A stretch of 64,000 bases of DNA, taken from positions 248,001-312,000 of the forward strand of contig NZ_VSFF01000007.1 in NCBI RefSeq assembly GCF_008085905.1, read 5' to 3'. The notes below the pieces were generated by a model. The model searched no databases and was not told the origin of the DNA. It worked only from the letters and a program-made list of their open reading frames with translations. This stretch comes from Actinomadura syzygii (lineage in GTDB: Bacteria; Actinomycetota; Actinomycetes; Streptosporangiales; Streptosporangiaceae). This document shows positions 25,168 through 33,659 of this stretch, piece by piece. Within the stretch, counting starts at the first letter, position 1, and each line of letters begins with the position of its first letter. The position numbers were made by a program, and so were the translations under genes.

Positions 25168-25986
25168 CTAGACGGACGTCCGGTCGAGCAGCGCCCGCAG
25201 GTGGTCGGCGAACCGGCCGGGGTCGTCGGTGAAGCCGACGTGGTCGCCCGGGAACAGCGTCGGCTCGATCCCGAGGTGGGCGGCGAGCGCCCGCGACGCC
25301 CGGTCGCAGAGCTGCCCCGCCGACGCCTCGCCGATCCCGATGACCAGCCGCTCCCGGACGGCGCGCAGCGCGTCGAGGTCGGGCGTCCAGCGGACGGTCT
25401 CGAGCATCTCGTGCGCGAACCAGCGCCGCTCGTCCGCCACCTGCCGGGGGTCGCGCTCCCCGCCGAACATCTGCTCCAGCACCGGGTCGGGCAGGTCGAT
25501 TCCGGACGTCGCCATGAACTTCCGCCACGCCCCGATGACGTCGCCGTCGAGGTAGGTGGCGACCAGGTCGTCCGTGGCCTTCAGCAGCGCCTCGGCGTCC
25601 GGCAGGATCTGGTCGAGCGGCGGCTCGTGCGCGATCACCGTGCTGACCCGCTCGGGGTGCGACTGCGCCAGCGCCAGGACGGTGCAGGCGCCGCCGCTCG
25701 TCCCGAAGACGGTCGCCGGGCCCGCGCCCACCTCCGCGATCAGCCGGGCCAGGTCGTCCGCGCGCAGCGGCGGCGTCGAGTCCTGCTCCGGGTCGTCGAC
25801 GGGGCTGCGGCCGATGCCGCGCGGGTCGGTCGTGAGGACGGTGCGGTCGGCGGCGAGCAGGTCGGCCAGCGGCTCGAACGCCGCGGCGTCCATGGGCGCG
25901 CCGACGAGCGCGACGAGCGGGCCGCTGCCGCGCAGCTCGTAGTGCAGGCGGGCGTCGGGAACGCGCAGGGTACGGACGGACGTCAT
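25168..25986 (-). CDS. Alpha/beta hydrolase
   Basis: A 272-residue alpha/beta-hydrolase-fold enzyme. The strand-loop around GSGPLVALVGAPMDAAAFEPLADLL gives the oxyanion region. LTTDPRGIGRS is typical, the nucleophile elbow is FGTSGGACTVLAL (Ser in GxSxG), the acid lies in VIGIGEASAG, and the catalytic His is in GDHVGFTDDPGRFA. Esterase, epoxide hydrolase or lactonase activity cannot be told apart. The stop lies 95 nt upstream of the DUF2236 start on the same strand, so the two genes could be read together or separately. Confidence 0.88.
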   Translation of the reverse strand: MTSVRTLRVPDARLHYELRGSGPLVALVGAPMDAAAFEPLADLLAADRTVLTTDPRGIGRSPVDDPEQDSTPPLRADDLARLIAEVGAGPATVFGTSGGACTVLALAQSHPERVSTVIAHEPPLDQILPDAEALLKATDDLVATYLDGDVIGAWRKFMATSGIDLPDPVLEQMFGGERDPRQVADERRWFAHEMLETVRWTPDLDALRAVRERLVIGIGEASAGQLCDRASRALAAHLGIEPTLFPGDHVGFTDDPGRFADHLRALLDRTSV

Positions 25987-26093
25987 CGGGTCTCCTCCAG
26001 GCTTCGGCCGTTTGGAGGTGCAGACCTTCGGCCTGGCCGGAACTCATCGCCCGACCGGAGATCCGTTCGACCGGAGACACCGTTCGGTCGTCC

Positions 26094-26120
26094 CCGCTCA
26101 GCTCGGTCATCTCCGCTCAG
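26094..26120. repeat. Short stop-codon repeat at the methyltransferase 3' end
   Basis: CCGCTCAG is present at 26094-26101 and 26113-26120; the second copy contains the stop (TGA on the minus strand). Just upstream on the plus strand CGACCGGAGA is also repeated at 26052 and 26068. Confidence 0.5.
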
Positions 26121-26758
26121 CGGACGGCGGTTCCCGCGATGAAGGCCGTCCCGACCGTCCGGACGCGCGCCGTCCAGCCCCAGCCCGCGAGGTCGCGGAC
26201 GAGCCGCTCCGGCTCGTGGAAGACCTTCACGACGCGGTGCACGCTGCCGTCGTCCAGTGTCCGCCGGACGGCGGGCACGGGCTCCCCGTCGAGGACCTCC
26301 TCGTACACGGCCTCGCCCGGCCCGTTGTCGAGGAACACGGCGGCGCCACCAGGCGCCAGGGCGTCCGCGACGGTCTGCCAGAACCCCGCGAGCCGTCCGG
26401 GCGGGACGTGCGACAGCCAGAACGCGAAGAAGACCGTGTCGTAACGCCGTTCCGGCCGCCACTCGAACAGGTCGGCGCACGCGAACGCGACTTTCGGCGA
26501 CGCCGCCCGCTCCCGCGCGATGGCGAGCGCCTCGGGCGCGGCGTCGAGCGCGGTCACGGACCTCGCCCGCGCGGCGAGGGAGCCCGTCCACTGGCCGGTT
26601 CCGCAGGCCAGTTCCAGCACGTCCCCGCCGACCGGCAGTTCCTCGAACACCGGCCGCAGTTCCGCGATGTCGTCGCGCTCCTCGTACTCCCTGTCGTACT
26701 CGGGCGCGCGGGCCCGGTAGTACGCGATCTGCTCCTGGACCATGGCGTCCGCGTCCAT
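26117..26758 (-). CDS. Class I SAM-dependent methyltransferase
   Basis: A 213-residue methyltransferase. It begins QEQIAYYRARAPEYDREYEERDD, a common N-terminal cap, then VLELACGTGQWTGSLA (SAM glycine loop), VTALDAAPEALAIA, VAFACADLFEW and DTVFFAFWLSHVPP. The motif order is that of the UbiE/Methyltransf_25 group. The acceptor is unknown and no pathway genes are adjacent. The ATG at 26758 is the only good start. Confidence 0.88.
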   Translation of the reverse strand: MDADAMVQEQIAYYRARAPEYDREYEERDDIAELRPVFEELPVGGDVLELACGTGQWTGSLAARARSVTALDAAPEALAIARERAASPKVAFACADLFEWRPERRYDTVFFAFWLSHVPPGRLAGFWQTVADALAPGGAAVFLDNGPGEAVYEEVLDGEPVPAVRRTLDDGSVHRVVKVFHEPERLVRDLAGWGWTARVRTVGTAFIAGTAVR

Positions 26759-26808
26759 GCCGACACGGTAACCCGATCATGGACGTCCGGCCATGGCCCC
26801 CGGGCGGA

Positions 26809-26834
26809 CGGCGTCAGTGGGCGGCGTCAGTGGG
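26809..26834. repeat. Perfect 13-bp tandem duplication spanning the DUF1059 stop
   Basis: CGGCGTCAGTGGG occurs at 26809-26821 and 26822-26834 with no gap. The second copy holds the stop of the DUF1059 gene, so the duplication places a second TGA downstream of it. Confidence 0.9.
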
Positions 26835-27018
26835 CGCTCAGGTGCTCCTCCTTGAGCCAGCCCCGGATCTCCTCGCGGAGCTCAGGCGTGTCGGCGTGCC
26901 CGTGGACGGAGGCCGCGTGCTCGGCGGCGGCGCGGACCACCTCGTCCTCCTCGCCGCTGATCGTGAGCGTGCAGCCGGACTCGCTCGGCATGTCCCGGCA
27001 GTCGGCGACCTTCCGCAT
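26827..27018 (-). CDS. DUF1059 small protein
   Basis: A 63-residue protein of the DUF1059 family: it starts MRKVADCRDMPSESGC and has LTISGEEDEVVRAAAEHAASVHGH and ELREEIRGWL. The paired cysteines (positions 7 and 16) and the AAxHAxxxHGH block are the family hallmarks and may bind metal. The function is unknown. The ATG follows GGAGGAAC with good spacing. It stands alone between the methyltransferase and trypsin-like protease genes. Confidence 0.9.
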   Translation of the reverse strand: MRKVADCRDMPSESGCTLTISGEEDEVVRAAAEHAASVHGHADTPELREEIRGWLKEEHLSAH

Positions 27019-27180
27019 CGTTCCTCCTCCCGCACCGCATCGCCAGATTTCCCACTCTTCCTGTCAAGCGTTACATATCCCCAGGTGAGCGGGAAGCGAG
27101 GCGGGGGCACGTCCCGGCCAAGTCTCGGTCACCCGGGCAAAGGAGCGCCCCGGCGCGCTGTCGGTCGCACCGGGGCGGAC

Positions 27181-27208
27181 GGCTCGGGTCAGGCGGCTCG
27201 GGTCAGGC
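27181..27208. repeat. Perfect 14-bp tandem duplication spanning the protease stop
   Basis: GGCTCGGGTCAGGC occurs at 27181-27194 and 27195-27208. The second copy contains the stop codon of the trypsin-like protease (27203-27205 on the minus strand). Confidence 0.9.
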
Positions 27209-28039
27209 GGCGGAGACCACGCTCTCGATCCAGTCCCGCTGGACGGTCACGTCCGTGTAGATGCCCTTGCCCGTGCTGCAGTCGGGCAGCTGCGGGGACG
27301 GCTTGTCCGGGTCGTACGGCAGCGCCTCGACCCGGCTGAACGCGCCGATGAGCCGCCACCCGGCCGGGGTGCCGCGCAGCAGCGGCCCGCCGGAGTCGCC
27401 GAAGCAGGCGCCGGACCTGGTGTCCGGGTTGCCGGTGCAGACCTCGAAGGCCGCGTCGATCGGCGCGACGATGTTCACGCAGGCCGACGGCTCGCGGATC
27501 GCGGAGTCGAGCTGCTGCAGGACGTCGGGCGCGTCGGCGCATCCGGTGTTCGGACCGGGCGAGGCGCATCCCCAGCCGATCAGCCGGGTCGGGGCGCCGG
27601 CGGGCTGCCGCGCGTCCAGCGGGACGGGCGCGTTCGCGACCGGCTGGTCGAGCCGGACCAGCGCCGCGTCGAACGTCGTCTCGGTGCGGTCCGGGTGGAC
27701 GACGATCCGGTCGACGCCCCGGACGCTGCCGCCCTCGTCCTTGCGCAGGCTCCCGATGCGGAGCCGGAGGTCGCCGGGCCGCAGGGTCTCCACGCAGTGG
27801 GCGGCGGTGACGACCCACCGGTCGGTGATCAGGCTGCCGCCGCAGAAGTGCCCGCGCGGGTCGTCCTGCAGCGACACCATGAACGAGTACGGTTCGGTGG
27901 CGTCCTCGCCGCCGATGATGTTGGTGGTGACGTCGCCCGGTCCGGGCGGGTCGGGGTCGGCCAGCGCGCTCGGCGCGACCGGTCCGAGACAGAGCGCCGC
28001 CACGGCCGACGCGATCAGCGCCAGGCGAAGTTTGCGCAC
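27203..28039 (-). CDS. Secreted trypsin-like serine protease (family S1)
   Basis: A 278-residue secreted protease. The signal peptide VRKLRLALIASAVAALCLG ends near APSALA. A short propeptide then leads to the mature-type start IIGGEDA. The triad lies in WVVTAAHC (His), TTFDAALVRL (Asp) and GACFGDSGGPLL (Ser). Six cysteines can form the usual disulfides. Asp six residues before the active Ser is not present (GACFGDSGG), so specificity is uncertain. The GTG at 28039 follows GGAAGGACC and gives a proper signal peptide; upstream starts would add 28 residues. Confidence 0.9.
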   Translation of the reverse strand: MRKLRLALIASAVAALCLGPVAPSALADPDPPGPGDVTTNIIGGEDATEPYSFMVSLQDDPRGHFCGGSLITDRWVVTAAHCVETLRPGDLRLRIGSLRKDEGGSVRGVDRIVVHPDRTETTFDAALVRLDQPVANAPVPLDARQPAGAPTRLIGWGCASPGPNTGCADAPDVLQQLDSAIREPSACVNIVAPIDAAFEVCTGNPDTRSGACFGDSGGPLLRGTPAGWRLIGAFSRVEALPYDPDKPSPQLPDCSTGKGIYTDVTVQRDWIESVVSAA

Positions 28040-28192
28040 GGTAGGGGTCCTTCCGGTACGTCCGGGCGGCGCGGCCGAGGGGCTCGTCCGGCGCCGCGGG
28101 ACCATCCGATGATGATCTTGCACCCGACGCTAGGGCCCGCCCGCGTCGCGGACGATCCAGCGGGCGCACCCTTTCAAGGTGCAGCGGGCACT

Positions 28193-28248
28193 ACCGGCTG
28201 GAGGGACGCCACCGGCTAGAAGGGGCGCCACCGGCTAGAGGGCGGCGC
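28193..28248. repeat. Three tandem 18-19 bp units at the XRE regulator 3' end
   Basis: Units beginning ACCGGCT(G/A)GA lie at 28193-28210, 28211-28229 and 28230-28248. The last contains the stop of the XRE gene, and the middle unit repeats the TAG. Confidence 0.85.
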
Positions 28249-29065
28249 GGTGGTCTTCGAGGAGGGCGCGGGAGTCGGCGGGGGAGAGGGTGACGTCTTC
28301 GAGGAGTTTCCAGGTGTCCCAGAGGTCGGCCTGGGCGGCGTCGATGCCGAGCGCGGTGTGGACGAGCGAGATCCGGTCGGTGACGCCCGGGAACTCCAGG
28401 ACGTCGAAGGGCCCGTTGAGCCCCGCGTGGACGCCGTTGGCCGTCGGGATCACCCGGACGGTCGACCGTTCGTCGGCGGCGAGGTCGAGCAGGTACGTGA
28501 ACTGGGCGCGCATGACGTCGGCGGGGCCGCCGTGGTGCTCCAGCATGTAGCCGTCGAGGATGACGTCCAGGGTGCGGGGCCTGCCGGACGGGGCGTGCTG
28601 CTGCCGGTTGCGCAGGAGGTCGAGCTCCTCCTCGACGTTCAGCCGGGGGACGTGGTGCTGGAAGAGCAGCCGGGCGTACTCCTCGCAGCGGACGAGCTCC
28701 GGCATCCGCGCGATGCCGAACGTGTGGATGATCGGGGACTCCGACTCGACGGTGTAGATGTCGCGGACGAGGGCCTTCAGCCGTCCGACGTGCCGCGCGA
28801 GCCACGGCGGGCCGGCCGGGCGGGACGCGAGGTCGACGAGGACGTCCCGGACCCGCGGCGGCGCGCCGTAGGCGTCCAGGATCTCGCCGACCTGCTCGGG
28901 CGTGGCCTCGCCGAAGCCCGTCTCGACGCGGGCGAGCCAGTTGGCGTCGCGGCCGAGCAGGGACGCGGCCTCCGGATAGGACAGTTCGAGGATCTCCCGG
29001 ATCTTCCGCAGGTGCTGCCCCAGGCTCCGGGCGTTGATGTTGGGGGCTCGGTAATCCACCGGCAT
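28235..29065 (-). CDS. XRE-type regulator with DUF5753 C-terminal domain
   Basis: A 276-residue regulator of the large actinomycete Scr1/DUF5753 family. The helix-turn-helix covers residues 12-70 (LGQHLRKIREILELSYPEAASLLGRDANWLARVETG). The DUF5753 domain follows, with PELVRCEEYARLLF, DVILDGYML and FDVLEFP. These proteins are usually followed by a small DUF397 gene. None is present: the next 195 nt to the protease gene hold only repeats. The ATG at 29065 (MPVDYRAPN) gives the normal N-terminus. Confidence 0.9.
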   Translation of the reverse strand: MPVDYRAPNINARSLGQHLRKIREILELSYPEAASLLGRDANWLARVETGFGEATPEQVGEILDAYGAPPRVRDVLVDLASRPAGPPWLARHVGRLKALVRDIYTVESESPIIHTFGIARMPELVRCEEYARLLFQHHVPRLNVEEELDLLRNRQQHAPSGRPRTLDVILDGYMLEHHGGPADVMRAQFTYLLDLAADERSTVRVIPTANGVHAGLNGPFDVLEFPGVTDRISLVHTALGIDAAQADLWDTWKLLEDVTLSPADSRALLEDHRAAL

Positions 29066-29188
29066 ACACCCAGCCTAGGCCGAACTCGGCTCCGGTGCGC
29101 ACACTTCTCGTCGCCCAGCGTGCACATCTCGGATGTCCGTCTGGTGGACGTTCGGTGGCCTGGACGCCACCCCGGGCTCGCTCCGGGC

Positions 29189-30070
29189 TCAGCCGAGCCC
29201 GGTGCGCTCCGCCTGCGCCCAGAAGTCGCGGAGGGCGGTGGCCGTGGTCTCCGGGGCGTCCCAGGCGGGGGAGTGCGCGGCGCTCGGGATCACGACCTTG
29301 GACGAGCCGAGCCGCTCGGCCATCTCCGCCTGCGCGGGCGGCAGCCAGACGTCGTCGTTCTCCCCGTAGAGGACGAGCACCCGCAGCCCGGTGTCGGCGC
29401 AGTGCTTGACCAGCTCGTCGATCCGGTCGGGCGCGCTGAGGATCTCGTCGGACATCCGGACGAGGCCCGTCTCGGAGTTGCCGAGCGTGCGCGCCTTGAT
29501 GAAGGCGATGATCTCCTCGGGGACGCCGCGCGAGGAGTAGTCGGGCTCCAGCGCGATCTCCCAGATCGTCGGCATGCCGAGCTCGGGGATCGCGTCGCGC
29601 AGGGACTGCGCCCTGGTCGCGGCCTTCCCGGTGACGGCGGACGGCCCGGAGCTCATCAGCGTGAACGACGCGGGGCGCACCCGGTCGGCGAGCACCGCCT
29701 CCCGGCACACCAGGCCGCCGAACGAGTGCCCGACGAGGTGCGCCGGGTCGGGGCCGAGCGCTTCGAGCAGGGCGGTGACGTCCTCGCCGAGGGCGGCGCG
29801 GCCGTAGGCGGCCTCGTCGTCCGGCCCGGCGGACTCGTACTGCCCGCGCATGTCGATCGAGAGGACGCGCCGGCCGGACGCCGCGAGGCTGTGCAGGACG
29901 GCGAGGAAGTCCTCCTTGCTGCCCGTCAGGCCGGGGACGAGGAGCGCGGGGCGGCGTTCGGGCACGCCGGATCCGGGGAGGGCCTCCAGGGCGGCGAACG
30001 AGCCGCGGGGGGTCTCGACGTTCGTCCGGCGCACGCCGGGGGGCAAGGTCAGGAACCGGGGCGTACTCAC
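29189..30070 (-). CDS. Alpha/beta hydrolase
   Basis: A 293-residue alpha/beta-hydrolase. PALLVPGLTGSKEDFLAVL provides the oxyanion loop, VLSIDMRGQYES follows, and the nucleophile elbow is HLVGHSFGGLVCREAV (Ser in GHSFGG). The acid is in LVLYGENDDVWLP and the base in IPSAAHSPAW. This pattern is close to haloperoxidase/esterase-type hydrolases. Substrate unknown. It starts with a GTG at 30070, divergent from the GDPD gene with 68 nt between them. Confidence 0.88.
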   Translation of the reverse strand: MSTPRFLTLPPGVRRTNVETPRGSFAALEALPGSGVPERRPALLVPGLTGSKEDFLAVLHSLAASGRRVLSIDMRGQYESAGPDDEAAYGRAALGEDVTALLEALGPDPAHLVGHSFGGLVCREAVLADRVRPASFTLMSSGPSAVTGKAATRAQSLRDAIPELGMPTIWEIALEPDYSSRGVPEEIIAFIKARTLGNSETGLVRMSDEILSAPDRIDELVKHCADTGLRVLVLYGENDDVWLPPAQAEMAERLGSSKVVIPSAAHSPAWDAPETTATALRDFWAQAERTGLG

Positions 30071-30138
30071 GGGGGACCACCATACTCAATGCCGGATGCT
30101 CACCGTTGGTGAGAAAGCGTCGGTGGTAGCGTCGCAGA

Positions 30139-30825
30139 GTGCGTCCGAAGCCTGCGATCTCCGCGCACCGCCGTGACGAGGCGGGCCTCTCGGGGCTCAC
30201 CGAGGCCGTCGAGTCCGGGGCCGAGTACGTCGAGATCGACATCCGCCGGACGGGGGACGGGCGGCTCGTCGTCCACCACGACGCCGAGGTCGGCGGCCTG
30301 GCGCTGAAACGGCTCACCTACGAGCGCGTGCAGGACCTGTCGCCGCGTCCCGTCCCGCTGGTCAGCGACGCCATGCAGATCATCGCGGGCCGCGCGCAGG
30401 GCCACCTCGACCTCAAGGAACGCGGCTGCGAGCACGAAACGGTCGAGCTCGCGATGGACGCCTTCGGGCCCGACGACTTCGTCGTCACCACCCGCGAGGT
30501 GGTCTCCCTCGTCCAGATCAAGAAGAGCTTCCCGCGCGCGCGGACGGCCCTGTCGGTGGGCCGCAACCTGTGGGAGCGCGGCGTCGCGCACGACTTCGCG
30601 CCGCTGCGGCTGATCCGCAAGGCGGGCGCCGACATGGTCGCGGTGAACCACCGGCTCGCCCGCGTCGGCGTGCTGCGCCAGTGCGCCCGCGCCGGGATCC
30701 CCGCCATGGTCTGGACGGTCAACGCCGAGCCCGTGATGCGCCGGTTCCTGCGCGACCCGCGGGTCGCCGTCCTCGTCACCGACCGTCCCGCCACCGCGCT
30801 GGAGCTCCGCGACCAGCCGAACTGA
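30139..30825 (+). CDS. Glycerophosphodiester phosphodiesterase family protein
   Basis: A 228-residue GDPD-fold enzyme that hydrolyses glycerophosphodiesters to glycerol 3-phosphate. Active-site segments are ISAHRRDE (catalytic His/Arg), YVEIDIRRTGDGRLVVHHDAEVGG (metal-binding Glu/Asp and second His), GHLDLKE, and near the end PAMVWTVNAE and VLVTDRP. The usual HRG is HRR here. The length is short but complete for a bacterial GDPD. It starts with a GTG at 30139 and is followed by a strong terminator. Confidence 0.88.
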   Translation: MRPKPAISAHRRDEAGLSGLTEAVESGAEYVEIDIRRTGDGRLVVHHDAEVGGLALKRLTYERVQDLSPRPVPLVSDAMQIIAGRAQGHLDLKERGCEHETVELAMDAFGPDDFVVTTREVVSLVQIKKSFPRARTALSVGRNLWERGVAHDFAPLRLIRKAGADMVAVNHRLARVGVLRQCARAGIPAMVWTVNAEPVMRRFLRDPRVAVLVTDRPATALELRDQPN

Positions 30826-30864
30826 CCCCCGGCCAGGCACGGGCATCCGGGAGCAGAGACGGAA

Positions 30865-30898
30865 GAACCGCGAGACCGGGGCTCCGGTCTCGCGGTTC
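30865..30898. terminator. Terminator between convergent GDPD and DEAD-box genes
   Basis: A perfect 15-bp stem GAACCGCGAGACCGG/CCGGTCTCGCGGTTC with loop GGCT. It lies 40 nt after the GDPD stop and can work in both directions. No long U-tract follows. Confidence 0.85.
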
Positions 30899-30913
30899 GG
30901 CGCTCTCTTGCTG

Positions 30914-30978
30914 TGTGCCGGTCAGACCGTGTGCTGGTCAGACCTTGTGCTTGTCAGACCTTGGGTGCGGGTCAGGCC
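30914..30978. repeat. Four tandem 16-bp units spanning the DEAD-box helicase stop
   Basis: Units close to TGTGCTGGTCAGACC lie at 30914, 30930, 30946 and 30962 (last diverged, TGGGTGCGGGTCAGGCC). The last unit holds the helicase stop (30972-30974). Each unit repeats the TGAC of the stop on the minus strand. Confidence 0.88.
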
Positions 30979-32504
30979 GTCTGGGACTCGGCCTCGGCCG
31001 CCCCGGACGCCTGCGCCGCCGGCTTGCCCGCGCGGGTGCGGCGGCGGCTCCGGCTGCGCTTGCGCTCGGTGGCCACGGCGTCGACGACGTTGTCGTCCGC
31101 CGGGGCGCCGGCCTTGTGCGCGGCGGTCTCGGCCTCCGCCGCGGCGGCCTCGACCGGCTTGCCGGCGCGGGTCCGGGCCCGGTTGCGCTTGCGGCGGCGG
31201 GGCCGCGGACGTTCCCGCTCGCGCTCCCGCTCCCGGTCGCGCCCGTGGGTGCGGACCTTGCCGGTCTCGCCGATGTCCTCCAGCTCCTCGGCGTCCAGCC
31301 CGGCGCGCCCGCCGCGCAGCTCCGTGGGCAGCGTGCCCGTCGTCCCCGCGGGAATGCCGAGCGACTCGAAGAAGTGCGGGGACGTGGAGTAGGTCTCCTC
31401 CGGGGCGGCGAACGGCAGGTCGAGCGTGCCGTTGATCAGCTTCCACCGGGTGAGGTCGGACCAGTCGACGAAGGTGACGGCGACGCCCTTCTTGCCCGCG
31501 CGGCCGGTCCGGCCGATGCGGTGCACGTAGGTGTCGGCGCTGTCCGGGCACTCGTAGTTGACGACGTGGGTGACGTCGTCGACGTCGAGGCCGCGGGCCG
31601 CCACGTCGGTGGCCACGAGGACCCCGATCTTGCCGTTGCGGAACGCGCGCAGCGCGCGCTCCCGCTGGCTCTGCCCGAGGTCGCCGTGCACGGCGGCGGC
31701 GTCGAAGCCCCGCTTGGCGAGGTCGGCGGCCACCCGGTCGCAGGCCCGCTTGGTCTGGCAGAAGATCATCGTCAGCCCGCGGCCCTCGGCCTGCAGCAGC
31801 CGCGCGACCATCTCCGGCTTGTCCATCTGGTGGGCCTGGAAGACGTGCTGGACGACCTGCGGCGTCGCCTCCGACTCGGTGTGCGACTCGGCCCGCACGT
31901 TGGTGGGCCTGGTCAGGTACCGGCGCGACAGCGCGACGATCTCGCCCGGCATCGTCGCCGAGAACATCATCGTCTGGCGCTTGGCCGGGACGCGCTCGAT
32001 GATCCGCTCGATGTCGGGCAGGAACCCGAGGTCGAGCATGCGGTCGGCCTCGTCCAGCACCAGGACGCCGACCTTCGACAGGTCGAGGTGCTTCTGCTTG
32101 ACGAGGTCGAGCAGCCGGCCCGGCGTGCCGACGACCACGTCGACGCCCTCGCGGAGCGCGTCGATCTGCGGCTCGTAGGCCCGGCCGCCGTAGACGGACA
32201 GGACGCGCGTGCCGAGCTTGCCGCCCGCCACGAGCAGGTCGTCGGTGACCTGGAGGGCCAGCTCGCGGGTCGGCGCCACGACGAGCGCGCGCGGCTCGCG
32301 GCCGCCGTGCTCGATGCGCTGCAGCAGCGCCGCGCCGAAGGCGAGGGTCTTGCCGGTGCCGGTGCGGGCCTGGCCGATGATGTCGTGCCCGCCCAGGGCG
32401 ATCGGCAGGGCGAGCTCCTGGATGGGGAACGCTTCGACGATGCCCTCCGCTTCAAGGGCATCTGCTATCTCGGGGACGACCCCGAGTTCACGAAAGGTAG
32501 TCAG
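30972..32504 (-). CDS. DEAD-box RNA helicase (RhlE-like), probable CTG start
   Basis: About 510 residues. Motifs in order: Q (EAFPIQELALPIAL), I (ARTGTGKT), Ia (PTRELALQV), II (VLDEADRML), III (SATMP), IV/V (IFCQTK, VATDVAARGLDVDDV) and VI (HRIGRTGRAG). A long basic tail has repeated KRNRARTRAGKPV and RSRRRTRAGKPA segments, probably for RNA binding. No ATG, GTG or TTG lies near the conserved TTFRELGVVPEIADAL start. A CTG at 32504 sits 9 nt after GGAGG. An ATG at 32582 would add 26 unconserved residues. It unwinds RNA, likely in ribosome assembly or decay. Confidence 0.88.
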   Translation of the reverse strand: MTTFRELGVVPEIADALEAEGIVEAFPIQELALPIALGGHDIIGQARTGTGKTLAFGAALLQRIEHGGREPRALVVAPTRELALQVTDDLLVAGGKLGTRVLSVYGGRAYEPQIDALREGVDVVVGTPGRLLDLVKQKHLDLSKVGVLVLDEADRMLDLGFLPDIERIIERVPAKRQTMMFSATMPGEIVALSRRYLTRPTNVRAESHTESEATPQVVQHVFQAHQMDKPEMVARLLQAEGRGLTMIFCQTKRACDRVAADLAKRGFDAAAVHGDLGQSQRERALRAFRNGKIGVLVATDVAARGLDVDDVTHVVNYECPDSADTYVHRIGRTGRAGKKGVAVTFVDWSDLTRWKLINGTLDLPFAAPEETYSTSPHFFESLGIPAGTTGTLPTELRGGRAGLDAEELEDIGETGKVRTHGRDRERERERERPRPRRRKRNRARTRAGKPVEAAAAEAETAAHKAGAPADDNVVDAVATERKRSRSRRRTRAGKPAAQASGAAEAESQTA

Positions 32505-32965
32505 GGCTTTCAGCCTCCAATATGCGGGGTCTCCGCTCCCGGGTGCGGCGCGGCACGACCGAGGGCGTCGGCGTAGGGACATGCCCGCCGCTCGTTTCCT
32601 GTGGCCGCGCGCTCGCGCGGGAGGGACCAGCCGTTGCTCAAAATCTCTCGGCGACCGCAGTCAGGGGTTGAAAGCAGTCACTCGCTGTGGCTGCGTGCGG
32701 TCACACTCCGCGACGCAGTGTACCGACCGTTGATTCCATACACCAATAGCCGTTCACCGCACCCAACGTTTCCACGGTTTCGTCTATTCCATGCCCCGCC
32801 CGCCAGGGACTATCCGCCGCGGGAAGATCGGCGCGGCGGGCCCGCCGCGCCGTCCCCGCGACGGCCACATCCGGACACGCCGGTTCCGCCGGGAATGGGG
32901 GAAGGCCCCCGCCGTGGGGGGCGGGGGCCTTCGGGCAGCGCATCGTCGGCGCCCTCTCCGGACGG
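32505..32965. other. Non-coding stretch upstream of the DEAD-box helicase
   Basis: 461 nt without a convincing gene. The part at 32640-32800 is less GC-rich than its surroundings and probably holds the helicase promoter and a long leader on the minus strand. I could not fix -35/-10 boxes. The far end has the terminator of the GlsB/YeaQ gene. Confidence 0.4.
32902..32931 (-). terminator. Terminator after the GlsB/YeaQ gene
   Basis: A 12-bp perfect stem AAGGCCCCCGCC/GGCGGGGGCCTT with a 6-nt loop, 35 nt after the stop of the small membrane protein gene. Confidence 0.75.
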
Positions 32966-33259
32966 TCAGAACGTGCGGCGGCGGGCGCGCAGGCCGTGCC
33001 GCCTGCCGCCGCCGATGCCGCGCGTGTTCGCGGACGTGAGCACCGCCACACCGAGCGCGGCGACCAGCACCGAGAATATGAACGCGATGATCGCGCCCGC
33101 GCCGAGCGCGTTCGCGACGACCCCGCCGACTATCGCGCCGACGATCCCGGCGAGGATCGTGAGCGGGATGCCGATCGGGTTGCGCCCGGGGAGGAGGAGC
33201 CGTGCCAGAGCTCCGATGACGGCACCGACGACGATGAACCAGAGAATCGTCGTGAGCAT
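32966..33259 (-). CDS. GlsB/YeaQ/YmgE family membrane protein
   Basis: A 97-residue protein with three membrane helices: LTTILWFIVVGAVIGALARLLL, GIPLTILAGIVGAIVGGVVANAL and AIIAFIFSVLVAALGVAVL, linked by the family motif LLPGRNPIGI. The C-terminus is basic (RRHGLRARRRTF). The family is called stress-associated but its molecular role is unknown. The ATG at 33259 is preferred because GAAGGA lies 8 nt upstream; the ATG 9 nt earlier overlaps that site. Confidence 0.85.
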   Translation of the reverse strand: MLTTILWFIVVGAVIGALARLLLPGRNPIGIPLTILAGIVGAIVGGVVANALGAGAIIAFIFSVLVAALGVAVLTSANTRGIGGGRRHGLRARRRTF

Positions 33260-33425
33260 GTCGATCATCCTTCGTGTTCCGAGGGCCGCGAGGTGCGGCC
33301 CGTGGTCGGAGATCGATGTGCCCACTCAGCCAGAATCAAACAAAGCCCAGGTCAAAAGCTATCTACCAGGGCGAAGGCGTCCCGGGCGCGGCTCACCCGC
33401 CACCGGCGCCTCGCGCCCCCGCGGC

Positions 33426-33659
33426 TCAGGTGTACTGGCCGCCGAAGCCGACGCTGCGCTGCTCGTCCTCGGAGATCTCCAGGTAGGCGAGCCGCGCGGC
33501 GGGGACGACGACCCGCCCGGCGCGGCGGTCGCGGAGCACGAGCACCCCGTTCGGCTCGGCGAGCGCGGCGGCCAGCGCGGCCTGCACCTCGTCGGCCGAC
33601 TGACCGGTGTCGACCTCGAGCTCCCTCGGAACGTTCTGCACGCCGATGCGGACCTGCAC
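33426..33659 (-). CDS. DUF3107 protein (TB9.4-like)
   Basis: A 77-residue protein of the actinobacterial DUF3107 family: MQVRIGVQNVPRELEVDTGQ, ALAEPNGVLVLRDRRAGRVVVPAARLAYLEI and a GFGGQ end. M. tuberculosis Rv3208A is, as I recall, the equivalent and also sits beside a TetR gene. Function unknown. It begins with a GTG at 33659, 113 nt after the TetR stop on the same strand. Confidence 0.92.
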   Translation of the reverse strand: MQVRIGVQNVPRELEVDTGQSADEVQAALAAALAEPNGVLVLRDRRAGRVVVPAARLAYLEISEDEQRSVGFGGQYT

